Below the pieces are notes generated by a model. It was not told the DNA's origin. It was given only the letters and a program-made list of their open reading frames with translations, and ran no database searches. Shown piece after piece: positions 9,665-18,182 of a DNA stretch of 64,000 bases. Each line of letters opens with the position of its first letter. Position 1 is the first letter of the stretch. The stretch comes from Okeania sp. SIO2C9 (GTDB lineage Bacteria > Cyanobacteriota > Cyanobacteriia > Cyanobacteriales > Microcoleaceae): NCBI RefSeq assembly GCF_010672455.1, contig NZ_JAAHGO010000003.1, forward strand, positions 420,519-484,518, in the 5' to 3' direction. A program made the translations under genes and the position numbers.

Positions 9665-10669
9665 ATGACTAACGGTATATACACTGTAGCAAATGATGTT
9701 GTCTTCGATCAACTGGTAGCTCTACTCAATAGTATTGAGGTCAATGTTGGTACTGATACTCCAGTTTGTGTTATTGCTTATGACAATCGCACGGAAAAAG
9801 TCCAAGCAGACATAGAGAAACGTAAAAATGTCCAATTTTTAGACAATCCAGAAATATTTGCCCCCTGGGAAGAATTTTCTTACAAAGCTTGGAAAGGTCA
9901 TCCAAATGCTTTGAGTATGTGGGCAGAAAAAGGGATTAAAGGGGTAAATCGAATTGGCATGAATCGTAGATATTGTGGCTTCGATCCTCAAGCTCCTTTT
10001 GAAAAGTTTATGTATTTTGATGCAGATATTCTGGTATTAAATTCTGTTGAATACATTTTTGACCAGTTGGATAAGGATGATTTTGTTGTCTATGATTTTC
10101 AGTATAAGGACCCCTCTCATATTTTTAATTTAGAGTCGTCTAAACTGTTTGATGTTTTTCCAGAGTCACGGATTAAATCTGAAATTTTTTGTGCGGGATT
10201 TTATGCAGGAAAAAGGGGTTTATTCTCGAAAACCCAAAGACAGTTTTTAGTAGAAAAGCTCAACTCTGGAGAAGGAGAAGTTTTATATACATCCGCTCCA
10301 AACCAATCTTTACTCAACTATATGAAAATGCGATTGGATATTCCTGTTTATAACTTTGGTCTTGATTTACCACCAGAAAAAAGAACAGGTTGTTCTGTAA
10401 CATCGCCTCATTTTGAAGAAAGGGATAATGTACTATATGATAAAGGAGAAAGACTGACATATCTTCATTATATTGGAGTTTCTTCTAAAAGGTTTGCTAG
10501 GCTTTGTCAGGGAGAAAATTTAGATTTTCCTTATCGAGATATTTTTCTCCACTATCGTTATCTCCATGAACCGGATAAAAGACCAAAATTTACAGGCAAA
10601 CCAGAACCTTATAATCCGCCAGTAAACATAATGACTAAAATCTTCAAAAAACTGGGTTTAAATAGTTAA
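9665..10669 (+). CDS. DxD glycosyltransferase-like protein (paralogue A)
   Basis: A 334-residue protein that begins MTNGIYTVANDVVFDQLVAL, the same opening as the paralogues at 11982 and 13386. A KFMYFDADILVLNSVEYIF segment near residue 120 carries the DxD (Asp-Ala-Asp) expected of a GT-A/GT8-like nucleotide-sugar enzyme. The C-terminal HYIGVSSKRFARL and DIFLHYRYLHEPDKRP blocks correspond to HWAGFRIEPGCPYWDIW and EHYRYLGE in the others. I recall this as a cyanobacterial family (Npun_R2821/Npun_R2823-like), which is tentative. The last 75 bases of the gene are the seed of the repeat array that follows it. Confidence 0.65.
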   Translation: MTNGIYTVANDVVFDQLVALLNSIEVNVGTDTPVCVIAYDNRTEKVQADIEKRKNVQFLDNPEIFAPWEEFSYKAWKGHPNALSMWAEKGIKGVNRIGMNRRYCGFDPQAPFEKFMYFDADILVLNSVEYIFDQLDKDDFVVYDFQYKDPSHIFNLESSKLFDVFPESRIKSEIFCAGFYAGKRGLFSKTQRQFLVEKLNSGEGEVLYTSAPNQSLLNYMKMRLDIPVYNFGLDLPPEKRTGCSVTSPHFEERDNVLYDKGERLTYLHYIGVSSKRFARLCQGENLDFPYRDIFLHYRYLHEPDKRPKFTGKPEPYNPPVNIMTKIFKKLGLNS

Positions 10670-11981
10670 ATCAAAAAAAATAAAAGAAATTTATATGGTA
10701 GATAAGAAACAGAGCGATCGCTCAGACCATCCATTTTTTTAAAAGTATTTAATTTCTGAGAATTAATTGGAGAATATCGCTAAAATTTACAGGCAAACTA
10801 TAACTCTATAAAATGACTAAAATCTGCCAAAAACAGGGTAAATATGGCTAAGAAAAAAAAGAAGAAAGACATTTATATTGTCGTCAACTACTGGGCGATC
10901 ACTCAAATCATCCATTTGTGGAAAACTGTTCAATTTCTGATGATGATTTCCCGAAAATCGCTAAAATATACAGGGCAACTAGAACCCTATATAATCCGCC
11001 AGTAAATGTAATGACTAAAATCTGCCAAAAACAGAGTTAAAATAGCTCAGGAAAAAAGATGAAAGGCATTTATATTATTGCTAACTACTGGGGAACGCTC
11101 AAACTATACATTTGTGGAAGACTATTCAATTTCTGATGATGATTTCCCGGAAATTACTGAAATTTACTGGTTAGTTAAAATTTGAGAATATGCCAGTAAA
11201 TATAATGATTAAAACCTGCTAAAAATTGGAGAGAAATAACTAAGGGGAAAAAGGTAAAAAGCACTTATTTATGTTGTCTATGTTATCTTAAACTACTGGG
11301 CGATCGCTCAAATCATCCATTTGTGGAAAACTGTTCAATTTCTGATGATGATTTCCCGAAAATCGCTAAAATATACAGGGCAACTAGAACCCTATAATCC
11401 GCCAGTAAATGTAATGACTAAAATCTGCCAAAAACAGAGTTAAAATAGCTAAGGAAAAAAGATGAAAGGCATTTATATTATTGCTAACTATTGGGCGAAC
11501 ACCCAAGCCATCCATTTTTAGAAAAGTCTGATATTTCTGATAATTTATTTCAGAAAATAGCTAAAATTGACTGGTCAACTAAAATTTGAGAATATGCCAG
11601 TAAATATAATGATGAAAATCAGCAAAAAAATCCGGTAGAAATAACTAAGGAAAAAAAGATAAAAAGCATTTATATGGTCGTAAACTACTGGGCGATCGCT
11701 AAAACTATTCATTTGTGGAAAAGTTTTCAATTTCTGATGATTTCCCGAACAAACCAAATTTATAGGGAGACTAAAATTCGAGAATCTGGCAGTAAATATA
11801 ATCAGTAAAATCTGATAAAAACTAGGTAAAAAATCTAGATAAACAATATGAAAGGAATTTTTTAATAATTATTTCTCCAAAAAAATCAAAATTTGTAGGA
11901 AAATCAAAATCTGAGAATATTCTAGTAAATATAATAACTAAAATCTGCCAAAACTAGGTGTAAATAACTAAGGAAAAAATT
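10670..11981 (+). repeat. Tandem array of internally deleted mini-copies of the flanking gene family
   Basis: About six degenerate units of roughly 200 bases fill the space between paralogues A and B. Each unit has a start-like piece reading MKGIYIIAN-, about 80 bases of shared DNA with a GGGCGATCGCTCAA core and TCATCCATTTGTGGAAAA, then the gene's 3' end (codons for NPPVNVMTKICQK and a stop), and about 20 intergenic bases with AGGAAAAAA before the next start-like piece. Unit borders marked by the GCCAGTAAAT anchor fall at about 10617, 10811 (partial), 10997, 11192, 11399, 11594, 11788 and 11922. Units alternate in similarity, with a near-identical stretch repeated at about 402-base spacing (near 10893-11060 and 11300-11460). 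No long frame is open. Confidence 0.8.
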
Positions 11982-12914
11982 ATGAAAGGAATTTATATTG
12001 TCGCCAATGATAAGGTACTTGATAATACGATCGCTCTGCTGAAAAGTATCAGATTATATGACACTGATACTCCAATTATCATGATTCCTTTTGATGAAAA
12101 TTATCAACAGGTTGCAGAAATAGTTACGAGTAAATATGGTGTAGAAATTTATCCAGATTTAGAATTTGTAGATAATCTTTGCAACAATCTGTATAACATT
12201 TTTGGTCAAGGCTTTTTTAATACTCCTAACAAACAAAAAAAACAAGCTTGTTGGTTCGGACCGTTCGATGAGTTTCTCTATATTGATGTTGATATTGTTG
12301 TCTTTGAAAAAATTGCTGATAATCTCAAATATCTGGAAGATTATGATTTTTTGTGCTGCGACTATCAATATTTAAGTGGGATTAAAAATGTCTTTACATC
12401 CAAAGTTCTAGAAAATCAAATCTTTACTGAAGAACAGCTTAAAGATGTATTTAATAGTGGGTGGTGGGCGTCAAAGAAAAACCTATTTACAGAAAACGAA
12501 TTATATGAAACCTTCGCTGAATGTGCTGCTAATACCGAGTATTTCGACTTTTCTGAAAAAACCACAGACCAGCCCATTTTTAACTATATAGTATTAAAAC
12601 ATATTTCTCGGCGGTTGAATCTAGTTAGACGGCCAGAGGGCAAAGGTCCAGGAAGTTGGGCAGGTAGTCCTCATTTTCAACAGGAAGGCGATCGCTTGAT
12701 TGACCCTAAAGTAGCTAAACCTGTACAATATTTACATTGGGCAGGTTTTCGGATTGAACCAGGATGCCCTTATTGGGATATTTGGGAGCATTATCGATAT
12801 TTGGGCGAAGCTAAACCTACTTACTATCCTCAAAAAACTGAAAAGAAAAAAAGTCTAGGAGCAAAATTTATTGATAAGGTCAAAAATATAGGTCGGCAAA
12901 TGAAGAAAAGCTAG
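11982..12914 (+). CDS. DxD glycosyltransferase-like protein (paralogue B)
   Basis: A 310-residue protein starting MKGIYIVANDKVLDNTIALL with AAGGAAAAAA just upstream. A DEFLYIDVDIVVFEKI block near residue 100 contains the Asp-Val-Asp triad of GT-A enzymes, preceded by KQACWFGPF. Further blocks are VFNSGWWASKKNLF, TTDQPIFNYIVLK, a GSWAGSPHF loop and HWAGFRIEPGCPYWDIWEHYRYLGE near the C-terminus, which ends in a basic tail. It shares all of these with the broken gene at 13386. The family probably transfers a sugar in the cytoplasm; donor and acceptor are unknown. Confidence 0.68.
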   Translation: MKGIYIVANDKVLDNTIALLKSIRLYDTDTPIIMIPFDENYQQVAEIVTSKYGVEIYPDLEFVDNLCNNLYNIFGQGFFNTPNKQKKQACWFGPFDEFLYIDVDIVVFEKIADNLKYLEDYDFLCCDYQYLSGIKNVFTSKVLENQIFTEEQLKDVFNSGWWASKKNLFTENELYETFAECAANTEYFDFSEKTTDQPIFNYIVLKHISRRLNLVRRPEGKGPGSWAGSPHFQQEGDRLIDPKVAKPVQYLHWAGFRIEPGCPYWDIWEHYRYLGEAKPTYYPQKTEKKKSLGAKFIDKVKNIGRQMKKS

Positions 12915-13385
12915 GGTCATTTTAGTTATCAGTACCTCCGCTTTCAGTCTTAGGCTTGAAATCCAAAATTTTCTTTCTTTCCCCCTTAAAAGGGCAGGGT
13001 CAATTTATTTTCACTAGAGAAAAATTATGGGGAGATGGGGAGATGGGGAGATTCTTTAGATATTTGCACAATTAAATGTATTTCATATCCATATAAATAT
13101 TCTCTGACGACAAAGAATTAGCCCTGCCTTCAAAAGGGAACCTTGAGGCCTTATTTCTTGGTCAGAAAAACAGCAGAATAAATTTGAATATATTTTAGAT
13201 TATTTGGAGTCATAAAAAAAACTATGGCTAAAATAAATTTACCCCTTTAAAGATGCGGATACTTGAAATCCGAAATGTCCTTTTTTTTCCTTCAAATGAG
13301 AACCTTGAGACCTTATTTCTTGGTCAGAAAGATTTGAATTTTATTATCGGTGAGGACTTTTCAGTAAGACTAATAGGAAAATATT
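12915..13385. other. Intergenic stretch with an imperfect direct repeat
   Basis: No gene is visible. A segment containing CCTTATTTCTTGGTCAGAAA occurs twice, near 13150 and near 13311, each time followed by a shared AATTTGAAT-like tail, and a CTTGAAATCC box precedes each (near 12955 and 13261). Three copies of an eight-base ATGGGGAG repeat lie near 13026. Confidence 0.6.
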
Positions 13386-14255
13386 ATGAGTCGTGGCATA
13401 TATATCACTGCAAATGACAAAGTCATAGAACAAGGTATTGCTCTATTAAAAAGTATCCGTAAGTATGATAGTGACACACCAATTATTTTGATTCCCTATG
13501 ATAATAATTATCAAACAGTCGCAGAATGTTTTTCGAGAGATTATGGGGTCAAAATTTATCAAGATTTAGAATTGATTAAAAGATTATCAAATAAACTAAA
13601 ACAAATTTTTGGTAATAAATTTTTTGCCAGACCAAATCAGTTTCATAAGCAAGCTTGTTGGTTTGGATAATTTGATAAATTTTTATACATAGATACAGAT
13701 ATTGTTGTTTTTGATAAAATTATTGATAATCTAAACTATCTAAATGAATATGATTTCTTGTGTTTTGATTATCAACATTTAGGCGGAATGAAAAATGTAT
13801 TCACCCCAGAAATTTATCAAGTTTTTAGTCAAGAGGAACTTAAGGATATTTTTAATGGAGGATGGTGGGGATCTAAAAAAGGTCTAATTTCAGAACAATA
13901 TTTGTATGATATACTTGCTCAATGTGCCACTCATCCAGAATACTTTGATTTTTCTCAGAAAACTTCCGATCAACCAATTATTAATTATATGATTTTGAAG
14001 CGAATTAAAAAGCGTTTCAATATTGTTCGCAGACCAGGAAAAGCAGCAGGAAGTTGGGCAGGTACATCACATTTTCATCGAGAAGGTGATAAACTTATAG
14101 ACCCGACTGTGAATCAACCTTTAGACTATCTACATTGGGCAGGAATTCGGATTTCACCAGAGTGCCCTTATTGGGATATTTGGGAGCATTATCGATATTT
14201 GGGGGAATCTAAACCAACCAACTATCCCCAAAAAACAGAGAGGAAAAAAGTTTAG
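13386..14255 (+). pseudogene. DxD glycosyltransferase-like paralogue C with one in-frame TAA
   Basis: From ATG at 13386 the frame encodes SRGIYITANDKVIEQGIALL up to HKQACWFG and meets TAA at 13668-13670. The same frame continues FDKFLYIDTDIVVFDKI, the DxD block, and proceeds to the stop at 14255, matching paralogue B along its full length. At the stop position paralogue B has Pro in CWFGPFDEF. The remaining ~289-codon frame is intact including SWAGTSHF and YWDIWEHYRYLGE. As in the sulfotransferase at 8648, a lone nonsense codon interrupts an otherwise clean gene. Confidence 0.85.
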
Positions 14256-14310
14256 GACAAAGAATCTGGAATAAAGTAAAGAAAAGTATTAACTTTTGAA
14301 AGGAAAAACT

Positions 14311-15102
14311 ATGAGTAATAGCACTAAAGATTTTTGTTTTTGTACTTTGGTTCTAGGTCAAAGATATCGTGAAATTGCTAAGGAATTAATTAGAGATTTA
14401 GAAAAATATTCTCCAGGCACATCATTAGTAATTTGCACAGATGAACCAGATGATTTTAGTAAATACCAAAACGTTATCGCTTTCAAGCATCAGCAACAAG
14501 GGATTTTATTTTGCTTTAACGATCGACGATTTGTGTTTCAAGCAGCTTTATCATTATTCAGAGTAGCTATTCATATTGATGCAGATACAAAAATTGTAGA
14601 TACCATACCTGAAGATATTAAATGGAACCCCGGAATCACTGGAGGTAGAGGAAATTTAATGCAGCACTTCAACAAATATCATTCTCACAGATTTGCAGAT
14701 TTAAAAAAGGTTGCTGATAAGTTACATATTTCAGAAGAATCATTTAATAATGCCAGTTGGATAGGTGAATCCTTATATGCTATAGTTCGAGATGAAGGCA
14801 GAGAAATAGAATTTTTAGAGACTTGGGGTAAAATTGCAACATATATGGAATTGAAAGGATTTCATGTAGGAGATGGAAATCTCATGGGATTAGCAGCAGC
14901 TAAAGTAGGATGGAATGTTAATAGTACAGTTGATAGTGAAGCTTGGCAGAAGCTTGATCGAGTAAGGAAACATTGGGATGCTTCTCATAGTAGACCAAAG
15001 ACTAAATTCTGGGATAAGTTAGGCAAGAGAATAGGTTATCATTATCGTTTAAATAAAACTAGGATAATGGCTTTGAAAGATTTTGAATTTTACTATCGTT
15101 AA
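14311..15102 (+). CDS. Glycosyltransferase-like protein with DAD motif
   Basis: A 263-residue protein. An in-frame TTG lies at 14296, but ATG at 14311 is preferred because AAAGGAAAAA immediately precedes it at the right spacing. The opening STKDFCFCTLVLGQRYREIA resembles a nucleotide-sugar Rossmann start and FRVAIHIDADTKIVDTI near residue 95 contains the Asp-Ala-Asp triad. A GGRGNLMQHF loop and a conserved GDGNLMGLAAAKVGW block follow. It lies 56 bases after the broken paralogue C on the same strand. Function in polysaccharide synthesis is inferred from context and the DxD motif only. Confidence 0.6.
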   Translation: MSNSTKDFCFCTLVLGQRYREIAKELIRDLEKYSPGTSLVICTDEPDDFSKYQNVIAFKHQQQGILFCFNDRRFVFQAALSLFRVAIHIDADTKIVDTIPEDIKWNPGITGGRGNLMQHFNKYHSHRFADLKKVADKLHISEESFNNASWIGESLYAIVRDEGREIEFLETWGKIATYMELKGFHVGDGNLMGLAAAKVGWNVNSTVDSEAWQKLDRVRKHWDASHSRPKTKFWDKLGKRIGYHYRLNKTRIMALKDFEFYYR

Positions 15103-15117
15103 TCAATGAGTAAATGT

Positions 15118-15150
15118 TTGAATAAGGTGCAGACTAAACACCTTATTCAA
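15118..15150. terminator. Bidirectional hairpin terminator candidate
   Basis: TTGAATAAGGTG at 15118-15129 pairs perfectly with CACCTTATTCAA at 15139-15150 around a nine-base loop. It sits between two convergent genes (ends at 15102 and 15190). It lacks a clear U-tract, so it may act as a boundary structure rather than a classic intrinsic terminator. Confidence 0.6.
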
Positions 15151-15189
15151 TTACAATTCTCTAACATGAAAAGGTAAAGATCTAACTAA

Positions 15190-16137
15190 CTAATAGAGAG
15201 ACTTTACCCATTCCCACTCTCTTGATAACCCCTCTTTTAAAGAAACTTGAGGTTGATAACCCAAAATTTTCTGTGCTTTAGAAACATCAGCACTTGTATG
15301 ACGAGCATCTCCCCTCGCTTTTTCCACAAAATTTTTCTTAATAGGACGCCCGACTATTTCCTCCATCATATTAATAACTTCTGCTAATACTACCCGACTA
15401 CCTCCACCAATATTAAATACTTCACCCACTGCTTCTGGTACTGTACCTGCTAATAAGTTACCTGCTACTGCATCACTAACAAAAGTAAAGTCTCTAGTTT
15501 GTTGGCCATCTCCATAAATAGAAATTGGTTCATCTTGCAAAATCCATTTAAAGAATTTATGAAAGGCCATATCAGGTCGTTGACGGGGACCATAAACTGT
15601 AAAGTAGCGTAAATATACACATGGTACGCCAAAATTCTGATGATATAACTTACCTAATCTTTCTGCGGCTAACTTAGTAATTCCATAAGGAGATACCGGT
15701 TGAGGACAAATAGTTTCTGGAGTAGGAAAAGTTTCAGCATTACCATATACAGAAGAAGTAGAAGCATAAACCAATCTTTTCAAATGAGGAGCATCTTTAG
15801 CCGCTTCTAAAATTATTTGAGTAGCATTGATATTACGTTCTGTATAAGCACGAAAACCTTCACCCCAACTAGCACGAACACCTGCTTGGGCAGCTTGATG
15901 ATAAACTATATCTACATCTGCCAATAACTCTGACCAATTTAAAGATTGAATATCATTTTCTATTAATTGGAAAGCGGAATTGTCTTGAAATTGAGAAATA
16001 TTCTGACGTTTCAAAACAGGGTCATAGTAATCATTAAATTGATCGATACCTATTACTTTTTCTCCTTGATTTAAAAGAGTTTCTGCTAAATGAGACCCGA
16101 TAAACCCACCAACACCTGTTACGATAATATTACTCAT
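15190..16137 (-). CDS. NAD-dependent nucleotide-sugar epimerase/dehydratase
   Basis: A 315-residue extended short-chain dehydrogenase. The N-terminus IIVTGVGGFIGSHLAETL carries the GxxGxxG NAD-binding loop, followed by VIGIDQFNDYYDP, a phrase common in UDP-glucuronate/UDP-glucose 4-epimerases. ASTSSVYG and SPYGITKLAAE supply the catalytic Ser/Thr and the Tyr-x3-Lys pair near residue 150. FTVYGPRQRPDM and a C-terminal GDARHTSADVSKAQKILGY complete the family pattern. It probably epimerises a UDP-sugar at C4, supplying the glycan locus around it. UDP-glucuronate 4-epimerase versus UDP-glucose 4-epimerase cannot be separated here. Confidence 0.85.
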   Translation of the reverse strand: MSNIIVTGVGGFIGSHLAETLLNQGEKVIGIDQFNDYYDPVLKRQNISQFQDNSAFQLIENDIQSLNWSELLADVDIVYHQAAQAGVRASWGEGFRAYTERNINATQIILEAAKDAPHLKRLVYASTSSVYGNAETFPTPETICPQPVSPYGITKLAAERLGKLYHQNFGVPCVYLRYFTVYGPRQRPDMAFHKFFKWILQDEPISIYGDGQQTRDFTFVSDAVAGNLLAGTVPEAVGEVFNIGGGSRVVLAEVINMMEEIVGRPIKKNFVEKARGDARHTSADVSKAQKILGYQPQVSLKEGLSREWEWVKSLY

Positions 16138-16206
16138 TTTTTCCTATATTCAAGTGGCTATTTTTTGCTGAAAGCGGGAGTCAATTTATCCTAATGTTGA
16201 AAAAAA

Positions 16207-16560
16207 TTAACTCTCTTCTGTTATGCTCTGTTCCATCTTATCTAAAATTTTAGTAAGCTGAATCCAGACAACTAATCCAGTTGCTATAGTTAAAGGCAAA
16301 CAAATAGAATAGGCAACTAAGTTAGTAAATCCAAATAATTGTAAACTTGAGGATAAAAATATTAATGCACCACTAGCAATACCTAAATAGGGAAGCTGTA
16401 ATGTTAATCCTCTCATACTAACTATATTACAATTAGAAGGATTTGCTGACCAATCTTGAACCAGTTGCTTAATTAATTTGGCAAATACTATTCCTGAAGA
16501 TAAACTCATTAATAAACCAACTGCGATTAAAAAATAAGGAGGTTGAGGAAGACTATACAC
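16207..16560 (-). CDS. Small integral membrane protein, unknown function
   Basis: A 117-residue protein with about four hydrophobic segments: PYFLIAVGLLMSLSSGIVFA, a second around LPYLGIASGALIFLSSSLQ, and AYSICLPLTIATGLVVWI, with an acidic C-terminal tail. I do not recognise the family. It lies 70 bases upstream of the epimerase on the same strand and could be cotranscribed with it. Confidence 0.55.
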   Translation of the reverse strand: MYSLPQPPYFLIAVGLLMSLSSGIVFAKLIKQLVQDWSANPSNCNIVSMRGLTLQLPYLGIASGALIFLSSSLQLFGFTNLVAYSICLPLTIATGLVVWIQLTKILDKMEQSITEES

Positions 16561-16570
16561 AAATATTTCC

Positions 16571-16650
16571 TTGATTTATACTAATTAATTATTTATTTAG
16601 GGATATATACTACTTAATTACAGAATTATTTATCGAAGAAGTATTTTTTT
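16571..16650. repeat. Direct repeat, left copy, flanking the broken sulfotransferase
   Basis: TTGATTTATACTAATT, a TATACTACTTAATTACAGAA-like block and GAAGTATTTTT recur in the same order at 17891-17973 with roughly 80% identity. The two copies bracket the sulfotransferase pseudogene, which suggests the block moved or was duplicated as a unit. Confidence 0.65.
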
Positions 16651-17701
16651 CATATATAATAATCTAGTGATAAAGTATTAGGTATAGGAATATTCAAATC
16701 ATGGGAGTTTTGAATATACTTTTCTATTCGTTCTTGACAATATGATAAACTAGTACCTTGTTCGCTACTATATTTTTTCTTATTTTCTCTCTGATTAATT
16801 TTTTGACCAAACATTTTTTGAGTTTCATCAGTTGAAGTAATATTGAGTTGCTCAAAAAGTGATTCAACATTAGTAAAATTATTTAAAGCTTCTAAACGTA
16901 CTTCATAGGTATTTATCTCTGGATATTCTTTCTGAAATCTCTTTGCTCTAGCTTCTATATCAATTAAATAGGCTATAGATAAATCCCACTGATCTAAGTT
17001 TTGATCGACATCAATACAGGGAATAGTCGCAGTAACAGCATTAGGACTAGACATCCAAAACTTCCAATGTCGATTTCTCTCAGAAAAATATCCTAGTTCA
17101 ATAAAACTTTTCAATACCTTTGGTAAATAGCGACGCATAATAATAACTTTTACTTTGGGAAATTCCTGAGCAACAACATCAAAAAAAGTTTTAATAAAAA
17201 TATGGTTAGTTTCACAGTATATTTTGTCATCAGGAAGTTGTAAAAGTCTATCTTTAATAGCAGCATTTTTCAACTTTATTTTTGAAAAAGATGCTGTATA
17301 GTTAGATGTATTAATCATTAGAGTTGTTGGGAAATAAAAATTCAAAAGTCTCAAAAGCTTACTATATAAGATTTTCAGGATTGGAGGGTTAAAAACACTA
17401 TAAACGTTTACTAATAAGGGTTTTAGCCATTTTTTTAGCTTAATTCCCAACAACTCTATTTTTAAATACTGGTCGTTATAGAAGGTTTTGGTTCGTGATA
17501 ACCAATAACTTCTTCAGCAGTTCCCAAAAGTTCTGATAAATAATTAGAACCAGAGCGCCCAGAATTAATACAAAAAATCAGTTGATGATTAAGAATTTTA
17601 TTGCTATTAATGAAATGCTGAACTTTTTGAACAATTCTTGTTTTACTCCGAATTTTACTAACAAATGAGTTTTGTTTAGCTATGTCCTTAATATTTTTCA
17701 T
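16650..17701 (-). pseudogene. Sulfotransferase with a one-base frameshift and a 138-bp in-frame insertion
   Basis: From ATG at 17701 the frame encodes LIFCINSGRSGSNYLSELLG (a 5'-PSB loop) and HEPKPSITTSI, then a TAA at 17462. Restoring one base just before this point gives DQYLK and an open frame into the element at 17320-17457, which is itself open for 46 codons and rejoins the host at MINTSNYTASFSK. The remainder carries KVKVIIMRRYLPKVLKSFIE, a 3'-phosphate-binding-like segment, and runs to 16650. Removing the element plus one 3-base duplication gives TTA-AAA-ATG-ATT, that is YLKMI, without a gap. The gene was therefore a sulfotransferase of about 300 residues before insertion. Confidence 0.82.
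17320..17457. mobile_element. 138-bp miniature inverted-repeat element inserted in frame
   Basis: Perfect 14-base terminal inverted repeats, AGAGTTGTTGGGAA at 17320-17333 and its complement at 17444-17457, are flanked by the 3-base direct repeat ATT (17317-17319 and 17458-17460). On the minus strand the whole element is open in the host frame and would add 47 codons including the duplication, reading LGIKLKKWLKPLLVNVYS and on. No transposase is encoded. The parental family is not recognised. Confidence 0.8.
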
Positions 17702-18182
17702 TCTCTTTAATTGTTTTTGTGTCTTTTTAATACTTAAATAAAGCAGATTATATAGCAGTAAATTCTTTGATTAGGATAATAAATCTGGGTTGTTTGCGCA
17801 GCATTCCTCTAGGAAAAGCAACAGGCAACAGGTAAAAAAAGAATGTCCTAATCTTAAAGCAAAAGCATTGTGCTATACACAAAGAATTCATTGATTTATA
17901 CTAATTTCAATTATCTATTTAGTAATAGATACTACTGAATTACAGAACTACTTATTAGAAAAGTGTTTTCATTGCCCTCAAAATCTTACTTTACTAGAAT
18001 TAAAAAATTAATTTTTATCTGTAATTCAGCAATATTAAGACATCAATTAATTAATTCTCTTTTTGAGCAATAATAATTCAAGTATAAGAGTCATTGAATT
18101 ACAAATTTACAGAATATTTTAGGGAAAAATTATGACTACTTGTTTCTGATTTTCCTGATGATTTATCTGCAAAATAAACTCT
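17702..18182. other. Intergenic stretch with dispersed repeats
   Basis: No gene is visible. A copy of the 21-22-bp dispersed unit (GTTTGCGCAGCATTCC-) lies at 17792-17813. The right copy of an ~80-bp direct repeat lies at 17891-17973. Confidence 0.65.
17891..17973. repeat. Direct repeat, right copy
   Basis: Partner of 16571-16650; the same order of boxes is kept (TTGATTTATACTAATT, ACTACTGAATTACAGAA, TTAGAAAAGTGTTTT). Confidence 0.65.

Noticed and set aside
11575..11757. 60-codon hydrophobic open frame on the minus strand of the mini-copy array
   Set aside because: The repeat units explain the sequence in the other direction as remnants of a known gene; no ribosome-binding site is present.
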